From NCBI GenBank assembly GCA_964035575.1, contig OZ037899.1, positions 1,116,001-1,180,000 of the forward strand: a stretch of 64,000 nt of DNA, written 5' to 3'. The stretch is from Rhynchopus sp. YZ270_cl-10 (taxonomy: Eukaryota; Euglenozoa; Diplonemea; Diplonemida; Diplonemidae). The notes below the pieces were generated by a model. The model was not told the DNA's origin, did not search any database, and saw nothing but the letters and a program-made list of their open reading frames with translations. This document shows, piece by piece, positions 1 through 11,310 of the stretch. The first letter of the stretch is position 1; the number at the start of each line of letters is the position of its first letter. Both the position numbers and the translations under genes were made by a program.

Positions 1-460
1 ATGCAGTATCCTCGCCAATTCAGGTGACATTGTGTACATAACCTCCTTAGGTCTTTCTTTTATTTGACAAAAAAGGTGATATGAATGTCGATACTGCTTT
101 TGAACAAAAAAAATACAAACTTTTTAAAATTTATAAGCCTTCTGGTGGAGACCTTGTGCAGCACCTATGCCTTTGGACAGGTGATTGTTGATACAACAAA
201 TGTTTTCCCTCAACTGTCTTTTTTTTTTAAAAGTAAAGTGCCCAAGCACTCTTGCGATTTTGTGTGAGATTCCTTCTGTACAGACGCCAGAGTCAGTGCA
301 CGCCACCCAAACATCTCCTTCATTCTTGCCCTCATTGGGGTACCCAAAGTTTTATTTAAGTGACTAAGTCGCCATAGCAAAGGCTTAGATTTGCTGAACC
401 AATTTTTCGTATTTTTTTTAAGATGTTATTGCGCTTCTGGTCCCAAACAAAACATCTTCC

Positions 461-491
<31 letters not shown>

Positions 492-590
492 CACTATTTC
501 ATACTGTCATCCTTCAAGAAAAAGGCGGTTTCAGAATGAACATAGGAACGCATATTTATTTTCCCTCTCACATCTTTTATACAAAAAAAA

Positions 591-640
591 GGTTGACTAA
601 GCATTTGGCTTAGGTTCATCTTCCGATTTTTTTTTTCTTC
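591..640 (+). repeat. H-hairpin copy 1
   Basis: A stem CTAAGC/GCTTAG closes a short loop and is followed by TTCATCTT and a T-rich tract. It is one member of a dispersed hairpin family; the best copies are near 38214, 45135, 51600, 55338 and 62417. Confidence 0.6.
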
Positions 641-989
641 TTTTGTCCAATTTCTCTTTCGGGATGTGCGCATGGGACACACATTTCCATATTTCAATTT
701 TTTTTTTCTTATCCTTCTCTACCCCTGCTTCGGTAAGGGGTGCTATAGCCTGAAGGATAGAGTTATCAAGCATTTTCTTTCTCGCAGGAACCTATGATGG
801 AGGGTGTGACGCTGACCACCGGAAGTTTTTTTAAAAAAAAAATGTGTGCACGTTTAGGAAAGGCAACTTCCTCTTAAGCCCGCCGACTCCATTTTTTTCT
901 TGGAGCTTCCAGGACCGTACAATTGCTCCGTTCCCTAAAAAGGAATGGTAAAAAAAGTTTTCAAAAAAAAAAAAAAAAAAAAAAAATAC

Positions 990-1185
990 AGTGGAGATTG
1001 CACAACTGTGGTACACTACTCCAACAATTTATCAAAAAAGTAATAGTGGTGCTCATCCTCGGATGTCTAGTCTGATACAACGAAGTTTTCAAAAAAAAAA
1101 AAAAAAAAAACTGTGGAGCTTGTTGCAGCAGGCGGCAACTTCACTTTGGTACAAACAATTTCAACAACAACAAAAAAAAAAACTT
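990..1185 (+). repeat. Cluster of three tailed 48-bp units
   Basis: Three tandem units begin with GTGGAG or a close variant near 991, 1044 and 1110. They run through a TACACTA...CAAC segment and end in a T/C stretch followed by an A-run. The same unit recurs near 2284, 3671, 3754, 11259, 24845, 24909 and 56783, always in plus orientation. Its function is unknown. Confidence 0.6.
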
Positions 1186-2283
1186 CATTGTTTTTTTTGC
1201 TGTTTTCCAAATTGACCTCAACGTTTCAGTACATCATTATTATTTTTTTCTCTTTTTTTTGTGCATGTCGCCCCCTTCACCGCCTGAATGCGGAGGGATG
1301 CACAAGAATTGTGTAATAAAAAAAAAAAAATTCTGGCGCCGAGCCCTTCCCTATGCATAACACCTGAAAACAGAAAAAAAAAAACAAAAAAAAAACAAAA
1401 CAAATATAGTCAGACCAGAGCTGCTTAGCCCCATCGCTCTGCCACACTCAAGGATGAGGTGTGCTGTCTGTACAAACCCTGAACCCCCCCACACTCCCCC
1501 CTCCCCTCTTTTTGGTGGCGAGTATACAGAACCTGCATCGTGGGTGATTGCCTTCTATAAAAATTTACAAAAAAACATAACATAGAAATAACGAAAGAAA
1601 TGGGGAAAAAACGACCAAAGGCGTTTTATGTTTTTAAAGAAAACACTGTCACGCGAGAACTTTAGTATTTAAAGTCGAAAAAAAAATCTGTCTGTTTTAA
1701 TCGTGGTGAGGGGTGGGGGGGTACGAGGCGAACTGGTTCCTTAGAGAGGCAACGTGGTTTGACGCCGCCTGAGGAGAAAAAAAAAACACACACAAAGAAA
1801 CCATCATCACCCCTTCACCCCTGTTCTGTATGAAATCTCCATACCCCACGTCTACAAAACTATCAGAGCACAATTAAACAGAGCACAAAAGCACTTTCAA
1901 AACATACAAAAAAACATTTTCAAACGCCCCTGTTCTGTATGAATGGCATCGTAACAGTACAAGACAACCCCAATAGGTCGGAAGGTACATCTATACCTTT
2001 AGAAAAGGGGGTTTTTTGTATCTTACCGTGGCCCACAGTAATGTACAGCTTGACTTCTATTGTGACGGGTCTAACCTGGTCTAACTTTCTGCATAACGTT
2101 TTTATGGTGAATAAGCGGAGGCTAAAGTTCACCTTTAATTTCTGCTTTTTGTGCTTTCATTTCGAATTGGCGTGCAGTGGGTGGCATTACAATAACTATT
2201 CTTTGTTTTATGTCTGTGACAAAAAAGGAAAAAAAAGGGTTTGCCGAAGAATAATCCAAAAATTCACCACAAAAATTAATGAA

Positions 2284-2352
2284 AGTGGAGATTGCACAAC
2301 TGACACTACTCCAACAAATTTATCAAAAAAAAAAGAATTTAAAAAAAAAAAA
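2284..2352 (+). repeat. Tailed 48-bp unit
   Basis: It starts GTGGAGATTGCACAACTG, continues to ACTACTCCAACAAATTTATC and ends in an A-run. It belongs to the same dispersed family as the cluster near 1 kb. Confidence 0.6.
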
Positions 2353-2532
2353 TACATCACAAATCCTTCCAAAGTAAGCGCCCCCTATTGACGGTAAGAG
2401 AGTTCTATTATTATCGCTTTTGATCGTTTTGTGAACATTTTTTTTTTTACCCCTTCTTTTTTTTTTTCATTTATTAGGTGACAAATAGGTACTTCTTGGG
2501 AGGGCTTAGGTTCATCTAATAATATGCGTTGC

Positions 2533-3052
2533 CTGGTGCTTCCCGGGGGGTATGCATTTCACAAATTTTCACAAAATGTGACAAGTTTTCACAAATTTTC
2601 ACAACACGAAAACCGCTATAAAATTGTGAAGGCTGGTGAAAAATGGTGAAAAATGGTGAAAAATGGTGAAAAATTGTGAAAAGTTGTGAAAAGTGCGAAA
2701 AGTTGTGAAAAGTTGTGAAAAGTTGTGAATTGATTTTATTTTTTTTGGGGGTTTTTTTTTTGGGTTGGGTGGTGGCCCACCCATTGAGGGGTATTTTGGG
2801 ATTCACAAGATAGAACGTGATGTGGTGTACCTGTGTACCTGTGTACTGTGTGATGTGCGGAAATGACGAGAACTTGTCCATTTCGGCAAATTGACCCCAC
2901 CACTGGCCGGACGGATTCCGGAAATGCAAATGCCGGCATTTAAAAGCTTCACCAACGAAGAAAAAAAGGGTGGTGAATAGTTGTGAAAAGTTGTGAAAAG
3001 TTGTGAATTGAATTGAAAATTTGTGAAATGCATACCCCCCGGGAAGCACCAG
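2533..3052. mobile_element. 520-bp TIR element with TTGC target duplication
   Basis: The ends are inverted repeats of about 40 bp starting CTGGTGCTTCCCGGGGGG. Both flanks carry TTGC (2529-2532 and 3053-3056), a likely 4-bp target-site duplication. The interior is built of short TTGTGAAAAG-type direct repeats and has no transposase, so the element is non-autonomous. Open frames across it come from the repeats. Confidence 0.75.
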
Positions 3053-3944
3053 TTGCATTCTATTTTTAGTTTATTTTTTTAAATTTTTTGGTGAAACATG
3101 CATTATCGTTCCATTTTTGTGCATGGCTCGCTCACCACAAAAACAAAAAACAAAAAAAAGTCATGTCCCCTTCTTTTTGACCTCCGCACAAAAGAACCGG
3201 ACCTTCGAATTTCCCTCTCTCTTTTTTTTACTTCTCCACTCCACCACCCGCATCCACCCCATATTTTTTTTTGTCTCGTCGTTTTCTCTTGGATTAGTGT
3301 AGGTTTGTACTCTCGAGGTTTCCCTCCCCCTTATCCCTTCCCACTGCACTCTTGCACGACGTTACATGGAAGAGCGACATGGTACAATTGATGTGGAACA
3401 ACTCATGTTGCATGTCATGTTGACATGTCACGCTATGATGCAGTGTCGTGTGTCATCCGATGCAGGCAGTGACGCTAACTACCAGGAATGTCGTGAAACG
3501 TAAAGTAATTGGGACAAAATTTGCGGATTTTCTGGTATCCCATGCGCGCTGCTGCATTTGTTGTTGTGCAACATACAGAGTGGGGTTCCGGGGGTGGGGG
3601 GGGCAGTTTCCTTGAGGTCCCGCACACCACCTCCCCTCCCCTCCCAATTTTTCTCCAAAAGCTGAGAAAGTGGAGTTGTCTCTGTGGCAGCTTACACTAT
3701 TTCAACAAATTTGTCGCTGCCAAAAAAAAAATTAAAATAAAAAACACTTTGGTACAGTGGAGCTCATCCTCTGGATGTCTTTACTAATACAACCAAGTTT
3801 TTTTTAATAGAACACAATCCATGGAATCATCTGACACGATTTTAAACATTCATAAGGAAATGACCACATACACCGTGTGGCCTCTTTCCTTATGGTATAT
3901 CTTTGTTTTTAAGGTGACTAAGCACGACTGCTGCTGTTTCATCT
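3053..3944. other. Gene-free stretch
   Basis: No supported gene. Two tailed 48-bp units lie at 3671-3720 and 3754-3805. A degenerate H-hairpin (CTAAGCACGA...TTTCATCTT) lies at 3911-3944, directly before the next element. The rest is A/T and pyrimidine tracts. Confidence 0.6.
3671..3808 (+). repeat. Pair of tailed 48-bp units
   Basis: Two units follow each other, the second starting GTGGAGCTCATCCTCTGG and ending CAACCAAG plus a T-run. The same paired arrangement is seen near 1 kb and at 24845-24957. Confidence 0.55.
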
Positions 3945-3953
3945 TATTTTTTT

Positions 3954-6186
3954 GAGAAAAGTTCGATTTCGGCCTCGAAAATACCCGTGACACCGATTTG
4001 TCACGGTACTTTGTCACGGAATTTTTTTGAAAGATTCGATTTCGTGACAAAAAAAGTTCGATTTCGTGACAAGCCGATTTTTTCATTGACACACAAAATT
4101 CAATTTAGTGACAAATGACTTTTTTCATTGACAAAAAAAAATTCGATTTCGTGACAAATCCATTTTTTCATTGACAAAAAAATGTCATTGAAAAAAATGG
4201 ATTTTGTCAAGGAAAAAGTCGTGACAGCCAACCCGCCAGTCACTGAAAAGTGACCAGACAGCCACTTGACAAACACAAAAGAGGCCATTCTTGAGCTGTC
4301 TAGAAACCTAAGGGCAGAGACTGAAGACACAAGGTATGATAACTTTATGATTATGCAAGACTTAGTATATCGCGAACACGGTCAGGCTTGCACGCCTCTG
4401 GCCAGAGGCCAGCCCCACTAAATGATATGCAGCAGACACTCATTGCAGATTTCATTTTCATTCGGTAAAAAATTAATGGGTGCGCAAGTTTCTATACCTA
4501 ATACCCCAACCCTCACCCATACATTCCATTACACACACCAAAACAGATCGAATCCACCAGCGCATGCGACGGAAGCAGATTCAGATTGTGGTTTGATAAG
4601 CAGAGTTCGGTTATTATGGTGGTGGAAAGGGGGGTGGGAACACTTTGTCAGTCACTGCTATAGCCATTAACCAGGGAGCATAGCTAGTGCAAGAAATTCG
4701 ACTTTGGAAACCTTCCGGAAAGTCTGTCCTCTGCTTCCGGAGGACTAGACACAAGAAAATATTGTTTGTTCCCCCAGAAAACCAGTGCACAATTCACACT
4801 CCTTGTGGGTGGTCTTGTTGCCTTTTCGTCATAGTAATTTTGGCCCAGGCATGCTCTCGAAGCATGACAATTTAGTGTGTATGGGGCAGGGTGTTGTTTT
4901 GTTCTGAATTCTCTTTGTTATAACATCTAAGTCAATCGCGGGTGGTGGTTTGTGTAGCGTGAGGCACTCTTTTTAGCAAACTTCCTGCGGCTGCTAAAGT
5001 GTTATTTCTTCGGATTTAACAACGTACAGCGTAACATAGTGGTTTAGCCTGGTCGACACAACCTTTGATAGATACGGGATAACCAACCCCCTTCGACCCC
5101 TTGTGGGTTCACTGAACAAGCCCTAGTGGTAGTTAAACGCGATTGACATTTACATTTCCTAGAGATGAAAGAACAAGATAACACTTCTGTACCCGCGCAT
5201 CAAAATTGTGGAAAACTTTGCACCCCAAACACCCTCAACAACGCCCGCCAAAAGGCGCCCCTTGTTGCTGGGAGTTGGTTCTCATGTTTGATACACTGCA
5301 CAGCAGGCATTCCTCTGAGTCCAACGCATGTTTGGCCTGTCTGCGGCGTTGTACTTAAGGTGCACGAAGACAGGGTCTGGTGGTAAATTTTGCGTAGTAC
5401 TGCGACGTGGTACTACGTGGGTCTGGGAACCTGGTACCTGGGTACAGGATATTTGTTGTAAAGACATCTTCCACCATGCATTGAGGAGGGTAAGACAGTG
5501 TTCGCAGTTTCTACCTGATAGCATTACACATTTAACTTCTCCACGGGGGTCTTGGGCCGTTCATTCGGTTATACCTTGACTACCGGAAGATATTCTTGAG
5601 GCCTTTTTGGTCTCTAGAATATCCGGTCTTCCCGAACGGAGGCACACTTTGTGTGTTACTACGACCTGGCAATTTCCAGCAGTAGGTTAAGTAATCTTTC
5701 TTGTAAATTGTTGGATCATTATCTCCTCAGTGCATGCATGCCCCACGTGACTGGACACTTTTGTGTTTGTCATGTGGAGCTGTGGTTGCTCTTTCACGAC
5801 TTTTATCCTTGTATCCAGTGTACCCAGTACCCAGTGCCCTGTCACGACTTTTTCCGTGACAAAAAGTTTGGTTTCCTTGACAAAATCCATTTCTGTCACG
5901 ACTTTTTCCGTGACAAAAAGTTCGGTTTCCTTGACAAAATCCATTTTTTCATTGACATTTTTTTGTCACTGAATTTTTGGATTTGTCACGAAATCGAATT
6001 TTTTTTTGTCAATGAAAAAATCGGTTTGTCACGAAATCGAATTTTGTGTGTCAATGAAAAAATTGGTTTGTCACGAAATCGATTTTTTTTTGTCACGAAA
6101 TCGAATCTTTCAAAAAAATTCCGTGACAAAATTCCGTGACAAATCGGTGTCACGGTAATTTTCGAGGCCGAAATCGAACTTTTCTC
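3954..6186. mobile_element. Mutator-like non-autonomous TIR element carrying R-core copy 1
   Basis: Inverted repeats of about 300 bp (3954-4250 and about 5845-6186) start GAGAAAAGTTCGATTTCGGC. They are made of reiterated GTCACGAAATCGAA and TTTTTCATTGACA motifs. Both flanks read TATTTTTTT (3945-3953 and 6187-6195). A 9-bp duplication with long TIRs is the Mutator/MULE pattern, although the duplicated sequence is low complexity. There is no transposase frame. The interior holds the R-core at 4651-5376. Confidence 0.65.
4651..5376 (+). repeat. R-core copy 1: dispersed repeat with RNA-like hairpins
   Basis: It is homologous in blocks to 15275-17205 and 43617-44428. It contains no open frame of note. 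A hairpin at 4722-4750 (GTCT, GTCCTCTG, CGGAGGAC, AGAC) is preserved in all copies. A second one at 5236-5267 (CAACAA/TTGTTG outer stem, CGCC-AAAA-GGCG inner stem) is also preserved with base changes on both sides. This suggests a transcribed structured RNA. I do not recognise it as a known RNA class. Confidence 0.6.
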
Positions 6187-6195
6187 TATTTTTTT

Positions 6196-7555
6196 TTATG
6201 CGTTCAAAACCGGTGCTTTCTCACCACTCACCACTTTCGCGAGACACTGCAGGCATTTTGTTATCAAAAACTGTGTCTTCTTGTCTTCCGTGGACACTAC
6301 GATTTTATAATGTTTTTTTTTATTTTTTTTTTATGTTTTCTCTTCACCAGGGCTCTCGGAGTTCACCCCTAAAATCCACAAAAGGATTTGGGGCCAAATT
6401 TCTCCCCTTGAAAGCGGTCGTCGCGCGCTTCGCGTGCCTCCCTGCCAGCCACAGAGTGGAGAGGTGAAGAGTTCTCATTGCATTTCCCCCTCACCTCCCC
6501 CCTCCTCCCCCCACTGTTGTTATTTCACACAAAAAAAAAAGCAATAGAAGAAAAGCAAAGTATGGCCAAAATCATATGTTGTTTTTTTTTTTTTTTGTTA
6601 AAACTTTTTCATTTTGGAAATGAGAGAAATGTGTGCTGTGCAGTGCGCACCTGCGCTGTGTATATCATACTCATGTGGACATATCGCTAAGGAATGAACA
6701 AATGTTTGAAAATGAATTCCAAAAAAAAAAAAAAAATAATAATTACTGTGTGCCCGGCAATCCCCAAAGTGCGCACCTTTAGGTGTGTTACTTAGAAGAT
6801 TTTCACGGCGCACCAAAAACAATATTTTTTGGGGATCAGATTCCCAGCGTATTTACCACACGGTATCACATTTTATCTTTTTCATACAAAAAGTTTTCTC
6901 TCTTCTTGTTTTGCGCTCTTTTTTTTTTTGTCCACAGACCGCCTTCTTCTGTATGTTGTAAGCGTAAGCGTTTCTGTGTTGACGAACAAAAAGGGGGGGA
7001 GGGAAATACAAAAAAAAAAAATGTATGGCTGTCCCCCCCTGAATCTTGCTGCCCACCCGAATCGATTCAAGTGATAACAATTTATTTATTTTGTAGTGCT
7101 TTCAATTTACAAAAATCCCGGGGCTATTTCATGACGCTGTTTTAATAAACAGGATAGAAAAAAAACATACACAGACGATTTGGTACCGTCCAGGGGTACA
7201 CGGAAAAGAACTTTTCACAATTTTTCACAACCATAACCATGTTTTAGTGAAAATTTGTGAAAAGGAATTTTTTTTTTGTACTACCAGGACCAGGGGTTTA
7301 CATAGACTTTGGGGGTTTTCGATCAAACCTGGCAAATCTCGGTCGAGCCCAGCAAGTTTGGGGCTCCGGCGGAATTTGCGACAATGTCATGGCTGACCGG
7401 GTTTTACCCCCCTATATAAGTAAGCCCCTGCCCTGGAGTTGTGGAGTCAATAGAATAAAAAAAACATGAATTAGTCCCAGTGAAACGGAAATATATTAGC
7501 AAATCACAGGAGGGATGAAACCCTAAAACAAAACAAAAAAAAAAAAAAACGTTAT
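6196..7555. other. Gene-free stretch with a repeat A fragment
   Basis: No coding signal that I trust. A partial repeat A copy is at 7285-7385 (CGGTCGAGCCCAGC followed by CTCCGGCGGAATTTG). A TTTTCACAA/TTGTGAAAA inverted pair is at 7208-7263, similar to the interior of the 2533-3052 element. Confidence 0.6.
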
Positions 7556-7590
7556 CAGAATGGTGTGGCCCGATTTCTGGTTTTGCGTGT

Positions 7591-7637
7591 CTCAAGAATG
7601 GCCCAAGAATGGCCCAAAAGTGGGTTAAATCGAGGGG
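7591..7637 (+). repeat. 47-bp direct repeat, left copy
   Basis: It is identical to 10287-10333 (CTCAAGAATGGCCCAAGAAT onward). Just outside lie inverted matches containing GGTGTGGCCCG (7562) and CGGGCCACACC (10334). The satellite region between the two copies may therefore be one mobile or recombining unit. Confidence 0.7.
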
Positions 7638-7790
7638 GGGTCCCTTTTTTAATTTGTTACCCGGTGTTTTTTTGGGGTGGTTTTCACGCTAGGTCTGACC
7701 CGGAGGCACCTCTGCATAGTGACTGGAGGGGAAATTTGGGGTGGTCCTAACCTTTCGGTTAAGAATAATTCACAACACGGTGGCTAAAAT

Positions 7791-8112
7791 CTGTACTGTA
7801 CTGTACTGTACTGTACTGTACTGTACTGTACTGTACTGTACTGTACTGTACTGTACTGTACTGTACTGTACTGTACTGTACTGTACTGTACTGTACTGTA
7901 CTGTACTGTACTGTACTGTACTGTACTGTACTGTACTGTACTGTACTGTACTGTACTGTACTGTACTGTACTGTACTGTACTGTACTGTACTGTACTGTA
8001 CTGTACTGTACTGTACTGTACTGTACTGTACTGTACTGTACTGTACTGTACTGTACTGTACTGTACTGTACTGTACTGTACTGTACTGTACTGTACTGTA
8101 CTGTACTGTACT
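7791..8112. repeat. Pure CTGTA pentamer satellite
   Basis: About 64 uninterrupted copies of CTGTA. Frames stay open across it on both strands only because the unit creates no stop; these are not genes. Confidence 0.97.
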
Positions 8113-8121
8113 CCCAATCCC

Positions 8122-8307
8122 CTGTGTACTGTGTATACTGTGTATACTGTGTATACTGTGTATACTGTGTATACTGTGTATACTGTGTATACTGTGTATA
8201 CTGTGTATACTGTGTATACTGTGTATACTGTGTATACTGTGTATACTGTGTATACTGTGTATACTGTGTATACTGTGTATACTGTGTATACTGTGTATAC
8301 TGTGTAT
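8122..8307. repeat. CTGTGTATA 9-mer satellite, left part
   Basis: One CTGTGTA unit is followed by about 20 perfect copies of CTGTGTATA. The array is interrupted by the TIR element at 8308-9386 and resumes beyond it. Confidence 0.95.
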
Positions 8308-9386
8308 CATACAATGCAACGAGGCCGAGTCGGCCTCGCCAAGGCCTGAAAATAAATACTCAGGCGTGCCTGAGGCGTACTCGGGATTAGTTACGTTTAA
8401 GTACGCCTCAGGCACGCCTGAGTATATTTATATTTCTTACCAGCATTTTGGTCATGAACAAAAAAGTATTTACCCCAAATTTTGTGGTTTTTGATTCAGA
8501 GGTAGCAAAATCTTTCAAATGCGGGGTCGCACGATGAAAAATGTGCCTCTGGGCCGAGCGAGTCGAAAAAATGAAAAGGGTTCGCTAAGCCTTGGTGCTG
8601 ATGATATATATTTTGGTGGTACCTTCGGGTATTTCATTGATTCAAGAATCATTGGAAAACAAATTTCGGGGGTGCTTTTCGACTGGGTCCCTTCGAGGCC
8701 CAACTTGATGCAAGATGGAAGAGGCTGGATCCTCTAACACTAGAGAGATCCCATCGAGATCCCAGAATTTTACACAGGCCTCCTTGATCCACAGACCACA
8801 GCTCTATTTTTAGTACAACTATGGGGTGACCAAAGGACTTTTTTATACATACCCGAGGTATGACTCATCTTCTGCGAAGCCTCTTTTTAGGAGGCAGTTT
8901 ACTGTAAGCAGATATTTTCCCACTAAAAATATCTTGCGACCCCGCAATTTTCTCAGCAGGACACCGAAATTTTATTTCAGCACATTTCAGGGGCGGAGGA
9001 AATACATGGCATGCCTTAGAAACGTGATGACCTGTGCGTAATAATTTTATATATCAGCAGAAATATGAAACCGGGTATACTTTCCCCTGGTTTTTGGTAC
9101 AAACTTAAAGTCACGCATTTTTTGCTAAAAAAATTGTCCGACCCCGGAATTTTTTCAGATCGCTCCGGAAATGCATCAGAGGCCCTTTTTGCGGGGAAAA
9201 AATACACACCAGGCGCCTGAAACGCAAGTATGCGTTGATATATACTCAGGCGTGCCTGAGGCGTACTTAAACGTAACTAATCCCGAGTACGCCTCAGGCA
9301 CGCCTCAGTGACGCCTCAGGCACGCCTCAGATATATTTTCCAGATACGAGTATTTTCAGGCGTACCCGGCCTCGTTGCATTGTATG
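8308..9386. mobile_element. 1.08-kb TIR element inside the 9-mer satellite
   Basis: The termini are CATACAATGCAACGAGGCCG and its reverse complement. Internal palindromic blocks around CAGGCGTGCCTGAGGCGTAC occur at both ends in inverted order. GTGTAT flanks both sides (8302-8307 and 9387-9392), consistent with a 6-bp duplication, though the flanking array makes this less certain. No transposase is visible. A partial relative is at 51661-51780. Confidence 0.75.
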
Positions 9387-10246
9387 GTGTATACTGTGTA
9401 TACTGTGTATACTGTGTATACTGTGTATACTGTGTATACTGTGTATACTGTGTATACTGTGTATACTGTGTATACTGTGTATACTGTGTATACTGTGTAT
9501 ACTGTGTATACTGTGTATACTGTGTATACTGTGTATACTGTGTATACTGTGTATACTGTGTATACTGTGTATACTGTGTATACTGTGTATACTGTGTATA
9601 CTGTGTATACTGTGTATACTGTGTATACTGTGTATACTGTGTATACTGTGTATACTGTGTATACTGTGTATACTGTGTATACTGTGTATACTGTGTATAC
9701 TGTGTATACTGTGTATACTGTGTATACTGTGTATACTGTGTATACTGTGTATACTGTGTATACTGTGTATACTGTGTATACTGTGTATACTGTGTATACT
9801 GTGTATACTGTGTATACTGTGTATACTGTGTATACTGTGTATACTGTGTATACTGTGTATACTGTGTATACTGTGTATACTGTGTATACTGTGTATACTG
9901 TGTATACTGTGTATACTGTGTATACTGTGTATACTGTGTATACTGTGTATACTGTGTATACTGTGTATACTGTGTATACTGTGTATACTGTGTATACTGT
10001 GTATACTGTGTATACTGTGTATACTGTGTATACTGTGTATACTGTGTATACTGTGTATACTGTGTATACTGTGTATACTGTGTATACTGTGTATACTGTG
10101 TATACTGTGTATACTGTGTATACTGTGTATACTGTGTATACTGTGTATACTGTGTATACTGTGTATACTGTGTATACTGTGTATACTGTGTATACTGTGT
10201 ATACTGTGTATACTGTGTATACTGTGTATACTGTGTATACTGTGTA
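9387..10246. repeat. CTGTGTATA 9-mer satellite, right part
   Basis: About 95 perfect tandem copies of the 9-mer. The 290-322-residue frames (VYT or VYC repeats) on both strands are products of the array. Confidence 0.97.
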
Positions 10247-10286
10247 AAGGGCAAAAAAATTAAAAAATACACCTAAAAAAACACGG

Positions 10287-10333
10287 CTCAAGAATGGCCC
10301 AAGAATGGCCCAAAAGTGGGTTAAATCGAGGGG
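10287..10333 (+). repeat. 47-bp direct repeat, right copy
   Basis: Identical to 7591-7637; the two copies bracket the 5-mer and 9-mer satellites. Confidence 0.7.
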
Positions 10334-10352
10334 CGGGCCACACCACAGAATC

Positions 10353-11258
10353 TTAAAAAAAAAAAGGCGGGCCGCACTTACCTCGAGTGAACGTTACCCA
10401 CAAATAATTTTTCTTCAACATTATTTTTTGTGTACTTTTGTGTTTTTCATTTTATATATTTTTGTTTTCTCTCAAATATTTGCTTTATTGGTTCGGAAAT
10501 CGGGCATCAACCTTGTCAGCGACTTGTCAATATAGGGGGACCCTTTTTAAATTTACCATTGCATTTCATGTGTGTTTGTGTCTGTGTTTTTTTTCCCCCA
10601 CCCAAAAAATTGTGAGGGAAATTAAAAAATGGCACACCCCCCTTACAACGAACCTGTCAATATCGACCCTCTCCGAAGCACCATAATTTATCTTATTTTT
10701 TGGTGTGATTCAGGGGGCACGGACAACCTACGGGGGAACCACGGAGAACTGTTTCGGGCTATTTTAAGATTTGCGGAGCACCTTCGGGGGAACCACAGGA
10801 GAATCCGTTTGGTGATCACACCACATTTTTTTTTCTTTTTTTTTTTTTTTTTTTTTTTTTGTGATCTGTTTTCTTTGTGTGATATCATCGTTTCCTCTAT
10901 AAAGGTGACTGCATGAGAGACGATACCTATCCTATCCTACATGACATTTATTTTTGCTGTAAAAAAAAGCAAGGGTACATTTTTCCCTCTTTGCCTTCTT
11001 TTCGTTTTAGAAAAGAAAGTATATGAAAATAATTTTGTTGTGAATAGAAAGGCCTTCTTATTTTTTGCTCTCGTCAGTTCACGCATTGTCTGTTTTGCAA
11101 AACCACTATCCCAAAAAAAAAAAGCTCGTCCACACCTTTAACCTTACTTCGTGATCACACACATCCCTCAACGTTGGTGCCTTTTCTCACTCAGTTTGGA
11201 TCTGAATCTGGGGGAGAATGGGTCTCATCAAGAAAAAAAAAAACACATCCTAAAATAT
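10353..11258. other. Gene-free stretch
   Basis: No supported gene. CGGGGGAACCAC occurs twice (near 10732 and 10787), and a T-run lies at about 10828-10860. The rest is A/T-rich. Confidence 0.6.
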
Positions 11259-11310
11259 AGTGGAGCACACTCTAGGGTGGTTACACTAATACAACCAAGT
11301 TTTCAAAAAA
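11259..11310 (+). repeat. Tailed 48-bp unit
   Basis: It starts GTGGAGCACACTCTAGGGTG and ends CAACCAAGTTTTC plus an A-run. It is almost identical to the unit at 24909-24957. Confidence 0.65.

Larger units (their letters stand above)
1..2476. other. Gene-free A/T-tract-rich stretch
   Basis: No reading frame here has the G/C-rich third positions seen in the real genes of the window. The stretch is full of long A or T runs (for example around 463-489 and 965-986). A 17-bp direct repeat, CCCCTGTTCTGTATGAA, lies at 1818 and 1927. The short hairpin and tailed units are listed separately. Confidence 0.7.

Noticed and set aside
4651-5376. R-core as RNase P RNA, SRP RNA or rRNA
   Set aside because: GGAAAGTC resembles part of an RNase P motif, but the other conserved blocks of RNase P, SRP or rRNA are not visible.
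7741-10291. Long reading frames of VYC, VYT, QYT or STVQY repeats
   Set aside because: They come from pure 5-mer and 9-mer satellites that contain no stop in several frames; the same holds for 57989-58682.
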